Positions 1-10,200 of a DNA stretch of 64,000 nt are shown one piece after another. Position 1 is the stretch's first letter. Every line of letters begins with the position of its first letter. The position numbers and the translations under genes were made by a program. The DNA is from Allantophomopsis cytisporea (taxonomy: Eukaryota; Ascomycota; Leotiomycetes; Phacidiales; Phacidiaceae), in the NCBI GenBank assembly GCA_024752435.1, contig CP103030.1, positions 62,001 through 126,000 on the forward strand, given 5' to 3'. The notes beneath the pieces are model-generated. The model was given only the letters and a program-made list of their open reading frames with translations. It was not told the origin of the DNA and searched no databases.

Positions 1-3000
1 CTGGAGGCACTGGTGGCGTAGGACTACTAACAGCGACTGTTTTGCTCGAAGGTGGCTGTTTCAAAGTATACCTTCTTTCCCGGTCTGGCAAAGTGTCGTC
101 CAATTCATCCCAACTGTGGGACAGGCTGGAAGCATTGGCCAAGCCTGGTCAGGTTGTGAAGATGCCATGCGACGTGAGCAGTGCCACACAAGTGTCTGAC
201 GTATTCTTCAAGATCAAGGAAAGGGGAGAATGGGTCGAAGGCATCGTCCACTCAGCCGGCGTGCTAAGCGATAGCATGCTGATTAACCAGACGGGGAGCT
301 CAATCATGACAGTATTTGGAGCCAAAGTCGAGGCTCTTCGCCATTTGCACGACTGTAGTCTAGAAGAACCAAAATTACGCTCTTTTGTTATCTACTCCTC
401 TTGTGCTGCGCTCTTGGGATCGCCTGGACAGAGCAATCATGCGTCTGCCAACGCCTTTCTCGACGCCTTTGCCTCCTATCGACGTTCTCACGGCCTTCCA
501 GCATTAAGCATTCAATGGGGAACAGTCAGTGGTATTGGTGAGGCCGCCAGAAGAGGAGCCGACAAGTTGGCAGTCAAGTTTGGTCATGGTCAAGTATCCG
601 AGTCGGTCACTGAGGCCTTCTTAAAAGCCGTATTCAAATCTGGCAGCAGTCAGACGCCGCCCCGCCCCCTCTGCCTCTCACCTTTTGATTGGCCCAGGTT
701 TACCAAGATGAGAACCCGAGTTGCTCCTATAGTGAGCGCCTTCTTAACTATGGACAGATCTGTAACCTTTGTTCCCTCTGCTGCAGCGAGAGGTACCATG
801 CACAGAGTAGAATCTGGTTCACAGTCGCCAACAGGAACGGCAACGGCTGATCCTTATAATTCGTCTGACTTGATGGAGACTATTCAATCCTGTGTTGAAG
901 CTACAGTGGCTACGAGAATGCCCAACGCTTCTTCAACCTTCTTCGACGTCGGCATGGACTCTCTCTCCGCAATCGAATTTCGCAACCGACTTCAATCTGC
1001 ACTAGGTTCCAAGGTCAAACTGGCTGCCTCACTTGTATTTGACTACCCGACCTTGGGACGACTCCAGTCGTATTTGATCAATCTCCCATGGTTTGTCGAA
1101 CTTGCAGCAGATAGGAGCGAGCATCTAAGCAACGGAAGTGCCCAGAAAGCCGTGTCTTTTGCGCCACCTCCTCTTCCTTCTACTTCGTCATCAGTTCCTA
1201 GAAATTATCAAGGAGAGCAACCAAGCCTTGTGCCACCAATCATCACTAAAGTCCATAGCAAGACTTCGGAGGCCGACATGGCCGTCTCGATCGTTGGCAT
1301 GGATTGTCGACTTCCCGGCGCCAGTAGCATTGACGAGATGTGGAACCTGCTGATTTCAGACGAGGATCCTTTTTGTGACATTCCCTTCTCAAGGTGGGAT
1401 ATCGATGAGAGTTTTTACATTCCCAAGTCCGATAACAAGATTACCAGGAGATCATATGTCAAACAGGGTGCTTTCCTGAAGCCATATCAGCTGGAGTGGT
1501 TCGACAACCGCTTCTTCGGCATTTCGGATGCTGAGGCCCGTACGATGGATCCCAACCAGCGCCTACTGCTGGAAGTTTCATACCAGGCACTCGCCGATGC
1601 TGGCTATACTCGGGATAGCTTGCGTGGCCAGAATATGGGTGTGTTTGTCGGCTTCATGAACTATGATGCCTTCTTCCTTCAAGGAGGCACAACTAAGGGT
1701 GCCGGAGCATTCACTGCCTCCTCCGCTTCACCTGCCGTCCTGTCTAATAGAGTAAGCCATTCCTTAGGTCTAGAAGGTCCCTCATGCACAATCGATACGG
1801 CCTGCAGTGCCTCGCTCTACGCACTAAACATGGCCATTGGTGCGCTGCGTTCAGGGCAGTGTGATGCAGCAGTGGTCGCCGGAGTAAATGTCATGACATC
1901 GCCAGCAACGTTTGTTGCCGAATGTGCGGCAGGTATGCTAAGCTCGTCGGCCAGGTGCAGATCGTTAGATGACGATGCCGATGGTTTCGCGAGGGGCGAG
2001 GGCTGTGTCGCTATTGTTCTCCAGCGGCGAAGTGATGCTGTGGTTCAAGGTAGAGGCATCCACGCCAACATTCTTGGCAGCGCTGTAGGTCATGATGGAA
2101 CAACGGTCAACCTCACTTCGCCTAACGGACCTTCTCAAACAAGGGTTATCCAACGTGCTCTTCAAGATGCTAACTCAAGCCCGTCCTCGATTGCATTTAT
2201 TGAAGGACATTTCACTGGTACCGTCCTGGGTGATCCTATTGAAGTCAGCGCCTTGAAGAATGTTTTCGCAGCACCATCAGCACAAGACGATAGAACGTCC
2301 TCTTTGCAACTCAGTGCTCTAAAGAGTAAACTGGGTCACTTGGAAGGCGTTGCTGGCGTTGCTGGACTTGTCAAAGCTGTTCTATCACTCAGGCATCGTC
2401 TGTTGCCACCCATTGCTCATCTGCAAAAGCTTAATCATCATCTAGACTTAGATGGCTTCTTGGTCAACGTACCTCAATATACTAGCGTCAGCCTGGTGCC
2501 CAGCTCCTCGTCTTGTCCTTTGCTAAGGTGTGGCGTTTCGTCATTCGGTTTCTCTGGAGCAAACGCGCACGTTGTCCTGGAGGAACATTTGATTCAGTCC
2601 AGCGATGCGTCCAACGGTCGCATAATGGCTCGACATCGCCATGTTTTCTCGAGAAACCACTTCCCTCTGCATCGTAAGGACGCACACGCCATGATTGGCT
2701 CGATTCGCCAACTACCTCCACTAGAAGAGCACTCGTGGGAGAAAGGAACCGGTGAAGCTGGAGAGATTGAGGTGCCGATTGGATACAGATTATTTTCCCT
2801 ACTTGAGCAACATATTGTTAAAGGAGTACCTACTGTTCCTGGTGCTATGCTCGTGGAGCTTGCAGCCGCCATAGTTTCCGGGCTCCATCACTCGGCTTAC
2901 ATACCATCGAGACCAGCATGCATCGAGAAAATCGTGTTCGCTGCGCCCTTCACCGTATCGGCGCCCGGTACTAGTGTTATGTCCATATCTTATGATGCTG

Positions 3001-6000
3001 ATGGCCAATTCAATATTTCGTGCGTGAGTCGGAGTTCGTATGAGGACCAGGATGCTGGTCAGCGAGAAGCCCATATCACAGCGTACGGAATACTGAGAGG
3101 ACTAGCCATTGTCGATTCCCTAGCGGACTTTCGACGTATAGCAGATCAGCTGAAACAATATCGGGAAAAATGCACTAATCCTGTGGACTTAGAGGCCATT
3201 TGGCAGAAGCTCGAAGCCGCGGGAATCTATTACTCTGGTCTCTTCCGGAGTTTACAACATGCCTATACATCAATCAATGAGAAAGAAGCCGTAGCTATTG
3301 GACATATCACTCTAGCCGAAAACGGTGAAGATGGCTATATCTCTCATCCAGCCCTTCTTGACTCGGCAATGCAGCTATGTGCCGCGCTGGTATTAGCCAA
3401 GGTTCGAAATCAGGCTCCGACAGCCACCAGTGATGATGTTATCCGTACATTTCTTCCGTTTTGCATGAGCGGCGTTAAATTATATCGCCCTAGGCCGCGC
3501 GAAGCCAGTTCTCGTGATTTCATCGCCACAGCGAAGATCCTGTTCCTTAGTAATGTTGAAATCAGAGCCATGTTATCAGTTCTGGATGATGAAGGTTCTA
3601 TCATCTTCGATATAAATGAAGTTGTATTCCGCTCAGAGTCGACCATAGCAGATGATTATGCCCATGGCCAAAGCAGTCAAAGTCAAAGTCAACCAGCATA
3701 TGCTTTACACACCCTTTGTTGGCCGAGTATGTCTTCAGGTCCCGAAATGTTGCCAAACGCTCAGAGCTGTACCCTTATAGTTCATGAAGATGATCAAAAT
3801 ATCCTCGTTAGCCATCTTCCGTCCTTTGTTACCTTGATACATTTACAAGAAATCGAGACGGTGGAATGCTTAACACCGAGTCTGTATTATATTCCTTCAA
3901 CTTCCAGCACACCAACAGAGTTATGCATCTCATTACTAGAGCTCATCAAGATCTTAGAAGACCCTAAGTATTCTGTAACTTCGATCTGGATCCTGACCCT
4001 TTCCAGCCAAGTTACTCCCATTCTCAATCCGCAACAGTCTGCTCTTTGGGGTCTAGTACGTTCCCTAATTCTGGAGGACGTTCAAAACATAAAGGTCGGC
4101 CTAATTGATATTGCGAGAAAGAATGGAGATCAAGACGCAAGTTTGATTGGGGTTGCGAAACTCTTGGGAAAAATGCCAACCCCAACACATTCTGTATGGG
4201 AGTGGGCCTGGTATAACGATACCGACTCTTGGTCAACTCCGAGATTGGTCCCAGAAATGCGCTGTGAGCTCGAGGTACCCACAGCTGCCAGGACAACCAA
4301 CGGCATTAGTTCTCTTGATTCAGTATCAATACCAGACGATGGAGGAGAACTTGGAGATTACCAGGTACTGATTCGTGTGGAAGCTGTAGGCATTAACTTC
4401 GCCGATGCCCTTTTCGCATCCGGATTGAAGCCAGGCAGCACCGGCTTGGGCGCTGACTTTGCTGGTGTTGCGGAAGTAGTGGGCTCCAAGGTGGATCACA
4501 TTGGGCCGGGCGACATTGTGATTGGCATGGCCGCGGCTTGCATGAGAACACTGATTCGCTGCCACTGTCGCACAGTTCGTAGGATACCTCCAGGATTTTC
4601 GATCGTCGAGGCAGCATCACTGCCTACTATATTCTCAACAGCATACCACTGCCTCAATGATCTTGCTAATCTTCAAGTAGGTCAGACAGTACTAGTGCAT
4701 ACTGCGACAGGTGGCTTGGGTCACGCTATTATCAACATGGCGCTGTCTCGTGGTGCCCGCATCGTCGCCACAGCTGGGTCGAATAAAAAGCGTGACTACC
4801 TTGCGAAAACTTTCCAGTTGGACCAGAATATGATTTCAACCACTAGGGATGTTCTAAAGTTCTCCACCGATCTAAAGCACCTTGTGGGAAAGGTTGACGT
4901 CGCTATCAACACACTTTCTGGCGAGTATATTCCAGAAACCATCAAACTACTCAAGCATGAAGGCATCTTTATCGAGACGGGTATGCTAAACGTCTGGACA
5001 CATGCTAAGGTAGCCTCTTTGAGACCTGAATTAGGATACCATATTGTAGATCTAGACGTGACAGGCTCCGCCTCGATCGATCTCATGAGTGGCTTTATGT
5101 CACGGCTGGTTGAAGACATGTCAAATGGCAGTGTTCATCCTCCTCCTATTACCACATTTGACTATGCGACACAGCTCAAGGAGGCCTTTGAATACCTCAG
5201 AGAAGCCAAGCATATTGGGAAAGTAGTTCTTCGCATGTCAAAGAGTGAATATCTCCCACCTATTCTTAAAACCGCCGATATTTCTGTGGATTTCTCCACG
5301 CCCCAGGTAGTGGTTACCTTCGATCAGGTGAGATACCAGGAGGGTATCCAAAAGGTCGCCCAGCTAGCCTCCCATGAGCTTATCTCAGCCGTCAAGAGAC
5401 TTGAAAGAAACCAGGTTGATCCTCGGTGGAGACGATTGTACGACATGTACGCCAATATCGCTGCTGCCACCACTGGCGATAGTCTAGAAGAACAAGAAGC
5501 CGGAGTCGATCATATTGTAGCAGCCTGGTCAGAGGTAGAGCCGGAGGCTCGTTTGATCGGTCTCATGCAGGGGAAAACAATAGATCTTTTTAAGGGCACC
5601 GTCGAAGCGCCTGCATTGCTATTCTCAGCAGAGGCAATGGAGGTGGTAGAGGGATTCTACAAGGAGTCGAAGGCGTTGAACTACTACAACATGGTACTCA
5701 GAGAGACAATTGCCAATTTGATTAAGGATCGACCGAGCGCAAATCGCAGCACCAAGGGGAGCAAGAAGAAGCTTCGCATACTCGAAGTTGGCGCAGGCAC
5801 TGGAGCAACCACAGCTAAATTACTCTCCGTGCTCGCCTCGACCGATATGGATTATGTATTCACCGATGTCAGTGATGTTTTTCTCAAGAAGGCTAAGCAG
5901 ACATTCTCACACAAAGTATCTTCCAAAGTTAGAATGGAATACGCCCTTCTGGATATTGAGATAGATCCTCGCTTGCAAGGTTTCCAGCCCGGACAGTTTG

Positions 6001-8525
6001 ATATTGTTCTTGCAGCAAATTGCATCCATGCTACTAGGCGAATGACAGAGACTGTGGCCAACATGCGATTGCTCTTACGTCCATCGGGAGTTATGTTGTT
6101 ATTCGAATCGACGCGAAAGTCGGCTATTTCAGATTCTACATTTGGTTTTACTGATGGGTGGTGGAGGTTTGAAGACCTGGATCTGAGACCTGATTACCCG
6201 CTCATGTCCTTCAACACTTGGAAAACACTCTTGTCGAATAACGGCTTCGTCACTGTTGACCGTGCTGACTGCTTGGATGGAGCCCTTGAGTCCTCAGCAA
6301 TTGTGGTGGCCCGCAATGGCCCTATAGGGGCTGAACAGATACCACTAGATGAACGGGAATCAGTGATCCGTAAGGACGCCACATATCTTGTTACTGGGGG
6401 TAACAGCGGTCTCGGGCTCGTCGCTGCCAGGGTGCTAATCGGAGCTGGTGCCGATCATGTTGTCTTACTCTCCCGGTCTGGCACCATCAAGGAGACCGAC
6501 AGACATCTCTGGGATCGTCTTGCAGGAGCCAAGGTGGATCATGTGGCTTGCGATGTTAGCGACAGCACCGCTCTGGAACGATCTCTGTCATTGTTGCCTA
6601 CGATCCGCGGTGTGATCCACGCTGCAGGTGTTCTTGCCGATGCGCCCTACCGTGAACAGACAGCGGCTTCGCTAGACGCGGTGATCAGACCAAAGGTCGA
6701 TGGAGCCATTAATCTCTATCAAGCGCTTACAAGGTCTAATAATAAGGCGCAACCAGATTTTATCCTACTTTTTTCCTCTGCTGCTGGGCTACTGGGAAGT
6801 CCAGGGCAGAGCAATCACTCGGCCGCTAACGCCGTCCTTGAATCATTGGCCGCCCGCTGGCGTTCAGATGGTGTTGCAGCCATTAGTCTTGCTTGGGGCA
6901 TGGTTCTCGGCCTGGGAACGTTACGAAGACGTGCAGTTGGTCGCGCAGCTCAACAAAGACTCGGCATCATCTCTCCTGACCTTGCTTATCGGACAATTCG
7001 GGCCGCGATTGCCGCCGCCCTTGACGAAAGTAGCGGTGCCGAGAACAGCTACTTGCTTTGCTCCCCCATCCAATGGTCGAAGCTTTTGGCTGGCGGCAAT
7101 GAACCTACGGTCGACAGTAGTAAACTGACCCCCATTAAACACCGAGCCCTCTTCTCAAGCTACTATAAGTGGCTTGTCCTCCAACGGCAGCTTGGTCATA
7201 AGCGAGTTACCGGTGCTGTGGTCAGTAAAGACAATGTGTCACTTGCTTCAAGATCCTTGAGTAAAAAGGGTGTTTCGCGCGTGCAGGCAGCTGCCCCGGT
7301 GCCAGGTCTTGATTCAATCAGCTCTACAGTCCGCGCCATCCTTGCAGACGTTGGGGGAACTGACATTCCCATTGGTCTAGCAAGTGCCAGATTTGACGAC
7401 TACGGTATCGACTCACTGAGCTCCATAGAGTTGGGAAATCAGCTTAACTCTACGTTTCCGGGCTTAGCAATCTCGCCAATGGTGCTCAATGGTTTCCCCA
7501 TGCTAGGTTCTCTTAGCCAGCACATCCATGATGTGCTATCTAATAAAGCTCCACATACAGATACCCATCAAGAAGAGAACCGCATCTGGATAGGACAAGA
7601 AAGCCAGCAAGCACAGAATCTTATCATCCTTAATGATATTCCTGATGATGGCCTTCCTGATACTCCCATTGCCATCATAATTCATGGTGGCGCTGGGGAG
7701 GTGCATCACGTGAAGCACCTAGCGAGTAAGCTCAACTTCAAAGTGGTTGGCGTTCGCCAGACTGAAAGTGTCCCGTCCGGTTGCGTCTCCTCTATGGCAA
7801 TCCACTACATCGAGGTACTGAAGCGTGAGGGTTTGCTAGGCCTTCGCCCTGATGGGACTTACCGCCAACGTGTGCAACTGATGGGCTACTCCTTTGGCGG
7901 TTGTGTCGCGTGGGAGATGGCTCGGCTGCTCGAGCTAGACGCTAATCCGCAACCCGAACGCCTTCTGCTTCTTGATGGTGGCCCACGATCGGAAGTGTCA
8001 ATGGAACATGTTCTAGGATGTGATCTTTCATTTGAAGACGGAGATGACAGTATCAGCGGACAATCTATCCGTCTGATGAGTGCATTACTATTGGCAAGTG
8101 GAGCTAAGATAATTTCTACAACTGACATCGTGACCACACTGCAGCACGTCAGATTGATCAAACCCAAAAAGATTTCCGGTGACATTATTGAACCCAACAC
8201 TATACCTGTCGATATAGACCTACTCAAAAGTACCACCAAGAAAATCATTGACTCCATGCCGTCATCACTTCAGGGTGGACCCCTACATTGGCTGACGAAA
8301 CTTTTTGCCAGCAACATGCGGGCCTACGACCGTTATCTCGCCTTCTACAAGGCAGGCAAGGTGCCATGTTATGATGGTCCCGTTTGGATTGCCAGATCTC
8401 AGTTACCTTTTGATGATGAAGAACGTCAAAAAGCCCAGCTCTGGTTAGACTCAAGCCATTATGCGTTCTTGGACGCTCCTGAGCTGGCAGAAGCTATCTT
8501 GTCTCTGGTAGCCAAGCTGATATAA
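1..8525 (+). CDS. Modular reducing polyketide synthase, 5' partial: (..KR-ACP)-KS-DH-ER-cMT-KR-ACP-TE, no AT in the complete module
   Basis: The frame is open from the window edge: nt 3-23 encode GGTGGVG, the NADPH motif of a ketoreductase, so the true start lies upstream. Domains in order: KR (to ~690), ACP (Ser at 960-962 in GMDSL), KS (~1276-2590; Cys 1803-1805 in DTACSAS, His 2208-2210 in EGHFTGT, His 2337-2339), DH (~2690-3690; HxxxGxxxxP from His 2811, Asp 3360), structural KR-like linker (~3700-4290), ER (~4300-5250; GGLGHA), C-methyltransferase (~5330-6320; EVGAGTG at 5784), KR (~6370-7130), ACP (Ser 7413-7415 in GIDSL) and TE (~7640-8520; GYSFGG, Ser 7890). Only about 60 residues separate KS from DH, so there is no AT in this module. 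The reading frame is intronless and ends at TAA 8523-8525. The domain order and KR signatures look bacterial. Expected chemistry is chain extension with C-methylation and full reduction, then TE release. The malonyl loader must be upstream or separate. Confidence 0.93.
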   Translation, partial: GGTGGVGLLTATVLLEGGCFKVYLLSRSGKVSSNSSQLWDRLEALAKPGQVVKMPCDVSSATQVSDVFFKIKERGEWVEGIVHSAGVLSDSMLINQTGSSIMTVFGAKVEALRHLHDCSLEEPKLRSFVIYSSCAALLGSPGQSNHASANAFLDAFASYRRSHGLPALSIQWGTVSGIGEAARRGADKLAVKFGHGQVSESVTEAFLKAVFKSGSSQTPPRPLCLSPFDWPRFTKMRTRVAPIVSAFLTMDRSVTFVPSAAARGTMHRVESGSQSPTGTATADPYNSSDLMETIQSCVEATVATRMPNASSTFFDVGMDSLSAIEFRNRLQSALGSKVKLAASLVFDYPTLGRLQSYLINLPWFVELAADRSEHLSNGSAQKAVSFAPPPLPSTSSSVPRNYQGEQPSLVPPIITKVHSKTSEADMAVSIVGMDCRLPGASSIDEMWNLLISDEDPFCDIPFSRWDIDESFYIPKSDNKITRRSYVKQGAFLKPYQLEWFDNRFFGISDAEARTMDPNQRLLLEVSYQALADAGYTRDSLRGQNMGVFVGFMNYDAFFLQGGTTKGAGAFTASSASPAVLSNRVSHSLGLEGPSCTIDTACSASLYALNMAIGALRSGQCDAAVVAGVNVMTSPATFVAECAAGMLSSSARCRSLDDDADGFARGEGCVAIVLQRRSDAVVQGRGIHANILGSAVGHDGTTVNLTSPNGPSQTRVIQRALQDANSSPSSIAFIEGHFTGTVLGDPIEVSALKNVFAAPSAQDDRTSSLQLSALKSKLGHLEGVAGVAGLVKAVLSLRHRLLPPIAHLQKLNHHLDLDGFLVNVPQYTSVSLVPSSSSCPLLRCGVSSFGFSGANAHVVLEEHLIQSSDASNGRIMARHRHVFSRNHFPLHRKDAHAMIGSIRQLPPLEEHSWEKGTGEAGEIEVPIGYRLFSLLEQHIVKGVPTVPGAMLVELAAAIVSGLHHSAYIPSRPACIEKIVFAAPFTVSAPGTSVMSISYDADGQFNISCVSRSSYEDQDAGQREAHITAYGILRGLAIVDSLADFRRIADQLKQYREKCTNPVDLEAIWQKLEAAGIYYSGLFRSLQHAYTSINEKEAVAIGHITLAENGEDGYISHPALLDSAMQLCAALVLAKVRNQAPTATSDDVIRTFLPFCMSGVKLYRPRPREASSRDFIATAKILFLSNVEIRAMLSVLDDEGSIIFDINEVVFRSESTIADDYAHGQSSQSQSQPAYALHTLCWPSMSSGPEMLPNAQSCTLIVHEDDQNILVSHLPSFVTLIHLQEIETVECLTPSLYYIPSTSSTPTELCISLLELIKILEDPKYSVTSIWILTLSSQVTPILNPQQSALWGLVRSLILEDVQNIKVGLIDIARKNGDQDASLIGVAKLLGKMPTPTHSVWEWAWYNDTDSWSTPRLVPEMRCELEVPTAARTTNGISSLDSVSIPDDGGELGDYQVLIRVEAVGINFADALFASGLKPGSTGLGADFAGVAEVVGSKVDHIGPGDIVIGMAAACMRTLIRCHCRTVRRIPPGFSIVEAASLPTIFSTAYHCLNDLANLQVGQTVLVHTATGGLGHAIINMALSRGARIVATAGSNKKRDYLAKTFQLDQNMISTTRDVLKFSTDLKHLVGKVDVAINTLSGEYIPETIKLLKHEGIFIETGMLNVWTHAKVASLRPELGYHIVDLDVTGSASIDLMSGFMSRLVEDMSNGSVHPPPITTFDYATQLKEAFEYLREAKHIGKVVLRMSKSEYLPPILKTADISVDFSTPQVVVTFDQVRYQEGIQKVAQLASHELISAVKRLERNQVDPRWRRLYDMYANIAAATTGDSLEEQEAGVDHIVAAWSEVEPEARLIGLMQGKTIDLFKGTVEAPALLFSAEAMEVVEGFYKESKALNYYNMVLRETIANLIKDRPSANRSTKGSKKKLRILEVGAGTGATTAKLLSVLASTDMDYVFTDVSDVFLKKAKQTFSHKVSSKVRMEYALLDIEIDPRLQGFQPGQFDIVLAANCIHATRRMTETVANMRLLLRPSGVMLLFESTRKSAISDSTFGFTDGWWRFEDLDLRPDYPLMSFNTWKTLLSNNGFVTVDRADCLDGALESSAIVVARNGPIGAEQIPLDERESVIRKDATYLVTGGNSGLGLVAARVLIGAGADHVVLLSRSGTIKETDRHLWDRLAGAKVDHVACDVSDSTALERSLSLLPTIRGVIHAAGVLADAPYREQTAASLDAVIRPKVDGAINLYQALTRSNNKAQPDFILLFSSAAGLLGSPGQSNHSAANAVLESLAARWRSDGVAAISLAWGMVLGLGTLRRRAVGRAAQQRLGIISPDLAYRTIRAAIAAALDESSGAENSYLLCSPIQWSKLLAGGNEPTVDSSKLTPIKHRALFSSYYKWLVLQRQLGHKRVTGAVVSKDNVSLASRSLSKKGVSRVQAAAPVPGLDSISSTVRAILADVGGTDIPIGLASARFDDYGIDSLSSIELGNQLNSTFPGLAISPMVLNGFPMLGSLSQHIHDVLSNKAPHTDTHQEENRIWIGQESQQAQNLIILNDIPDDGLPDTPIAIIIHGGAGEVHHVKHLASKLNFKVVGVRQTESVPSGCVSSMAIHYIEVLKREGLLGLRPDGTYRQRVQLMGYSFGGCVAWEMARLLELDANPQPERLLLLDGGPRSEVSMEHVLGCDLSFEDGDDSISGQSIRLMSALLLASGAKIISTTDIVTTLQHVRLIKPKKISGDIIEPNTIPVDIDLLKSTTKKIIDSMPSSLQGGPLHWLTKLFASNMRAYDRYLAFYKAGKVPCYDGPVWIARSQLPFDDEERQKAQLWLDSSHYAFLDAPELAEAILSLVAKLI

Positions 8526-9411
8526 AACAAGGATTGTATCAATACAACCATTCATGTATTCATATATAACTTTCATATGTTTTAGGTTGTAGGGTTTGTT
8601 TTGCGCTCAGAGGATTGTTTGGGTTCCCTCCGCAAATGCGAAACAATTGTAATCTCTCTTCTAACTCAGTGCGATTAAGTAGAAACTAGTAACGGGGATG
8701 AGATATTATGTGCGTGATAACAGATATCAAGAGCTATTACGGAGGCTTACCATGTTGTACTTTGACACTTCAAGAGCGAATGTAACGAAAAGAACAGACT
8801 AAGATCTCAGACCCAATATAACTAGAAAGGAGTCTGAGACTTCTCGCTATTGCTATAAAAGATGCATCCATCCCAAAAGAGAACTGAGGACCACTATAAA
8901 CCACTACGTTCTACGTAATGCCCAAGGCAGTCAACCTTATGTTCAAGTCGAAAATGAGTCCCACCCAATCTTAGGCCTACCCCCCCACTGCAGATGTGTG
9001 TAAGACTTTAATCCTGGTCTATGCCGAAGCTCCAAATCCTAGCTACAGTATGCATACAGATCAATAGATCTTCCTCTCCCTTGTTCGGTCGATAGAAACC
9101 ATACATTCGTATTGAGGACTTTATGCTTGTTATCTGCATCTCATCCCGCATATTGTCCTGCTTCTTATCCCGCATGTTGTCCCACGTATCGTCCCACCTG
9201 TTATCTTGCATGATATCTACCCCCTTCAACTTCGATTACAATGGCACTAGGAGGTCACTCTAGCGGTAAGCAGACTCGATTTTCAACTCTTCTCATCTAC
9301 GAGTAAAAGTCATATATGTCTATATATTGAGACTATCTTCCCCTAAAAATTTCAGAATCAAAATTCAAACACCATACAAAACAAAACTCGTATACAACTA
9401 CTCTATTGAAG
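8526..9411. other. Intergenic region between the modular PKS and an SDR
   Basis: I see no supported gene here. It carries the PKS 3' flank and the SDR promoter. The stretch 9128-9215 has an imperfect tandem repeat of roughly 25 bp, built on the words ATCCCGCAT and TTGTCC, which makes the repetitive DNRWDD/DNMRD peptide seen on the minus strand. No copy of the 12-bp cluster motif was found. Confidence 0.6.
9128..9215. repeat. Short imperfect tandem repeat
   Basis: Three degenerate units of about 25 bp share the words TCATCCCGCAT/TTATCCCGCAT followed by TTGTCC. It lies 200-280 bp upstream of the SDR start. The function is unknown; it may only be slippage. Confidence 0.5.
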
Positions 9412-10200
9412 ATGTCTCCATTCTCCGTTGCCGGCAAGCGTTACATTATCACGGGTGGTGCCCGAGGAATGGGGGCAGCCACAGCTCGCATGCTTGTGAA
9501 AGCTCGAGCGCGAGTAGTTATCTTTGACAAGCTGGAGTCTGGCCGAAAGGTAGCTTCCACGCTCATGTCTTCAGGCCCCGGATCCGCTTTCTTCACTCAG
9601 ATCGATGTCATCAACCGCGACGACGTCTTCGCGGCTGTCGACGACGCTGTCATCAAGCTGGGCGGTACACTCGACGGTATCATTTTATGTGCAGGTATCG
9701 AAATGCGCGCCCCGAGTGCAGATGTTAGCGAAGAAGAGGTAGATCTGATCATGAACACCAACTTCAAGGGCTCGTTCTTCATGTCGCAGGCTGCCTTTCC
9801 GTACCTCAAGGCCAACAAAGGGGGAGTTATCTTGAATTTTGGCAGCGACACAGCCATGACGCCGTACCCTACTGGCGCAGCTTACTCGGCGTCTAAGGGT
9901 GCCCTCCATTCACTCAATCGCACGCTTGCGCATGAATGGGGCCAGTACGGGATTCGCGTCAACACTGTCGTCCCAGCCATCTGGACCGATATGTATAACG
10001 AGTACCGAGCGGGTTGTACACCCGAGCAGCTCGCACTCCATGAAAAGATGCATAAGACGCTGATCCCGCTTGGGGGACGAATGGGAGACCCGGATGAAGA
10101 TTATGCACCGGTAGCAATGTTTTTGCTGTCAGACGCATCGAGATTTATGACTTCACAGCTGATTCCGGTCAATGGTGGTATAAATGGCGGCGTACGTTAG
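9412..10200 (+). CDS. Short-chain dehydrogenase/reductase (classical SDR)
   Basis: A single exon encodes 262 aa, the usual size for a classical SDR. The Rossmann motif TGGARGMG is at residues 14-21, the catalytic Ser is in the NFGSD segment and the YxxxK pair is in AAYSASKGA. The usual NNAG motif reads LCAG. The C-terminus (PVNGG) is typical of the family. I chose the ATG at 9412; the upstream TTG at 9406 is not a plausible start. It likely oxidises an alcohol or reduces a ketone with NAD(P)H. It follows the modular PKS on the same strand about 890 bp downstream, so it may tailor that product. Its promoter lacks the 12-bp motif of the NR-PKS cluster, so I would not assign it to that pathway. 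Confidence 0.9.
   Translation: MSPFSVAGKRYIITGGARGMGAATARMLVKARARVVIFDKLESGRKVASTLMSSGPGSAFFTQIDVINRDDVFAAVDDAVIKLGGTLDGIILCAGIEMRAPSADVSEEEVDLIMNTNFKGSFFMSQAAFPYLKANKGGVILNFGSDTAMTPYPTGAAYSASKGALHSLNRTLAHEWGQYGIRVNTVVPAIWTDMYNEYRAGCTPEQLALHEKMHKTLIPLGGRMGDPDEDYAPVAMFLLSDASRFMTSQLIPVNGGINGGVR

Noticed and set aside
42..44. Start codon of the modular PKS at position 42
   Set aside because: It is a TTG in the middle of the KR; the frame is open to the window edge and encodes the nucleotide-binding motif upstream.
6700..7128. 142-codon second frame inside the PKS KR domain
   Set aside because: Overlaps conserved KR and linker sequence in the main frame; no domain of its own.
9406..9408. TTG start of the SDR gene
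   Set aside because: The ATG six bases downstream gives a normal SDR N-terminus.
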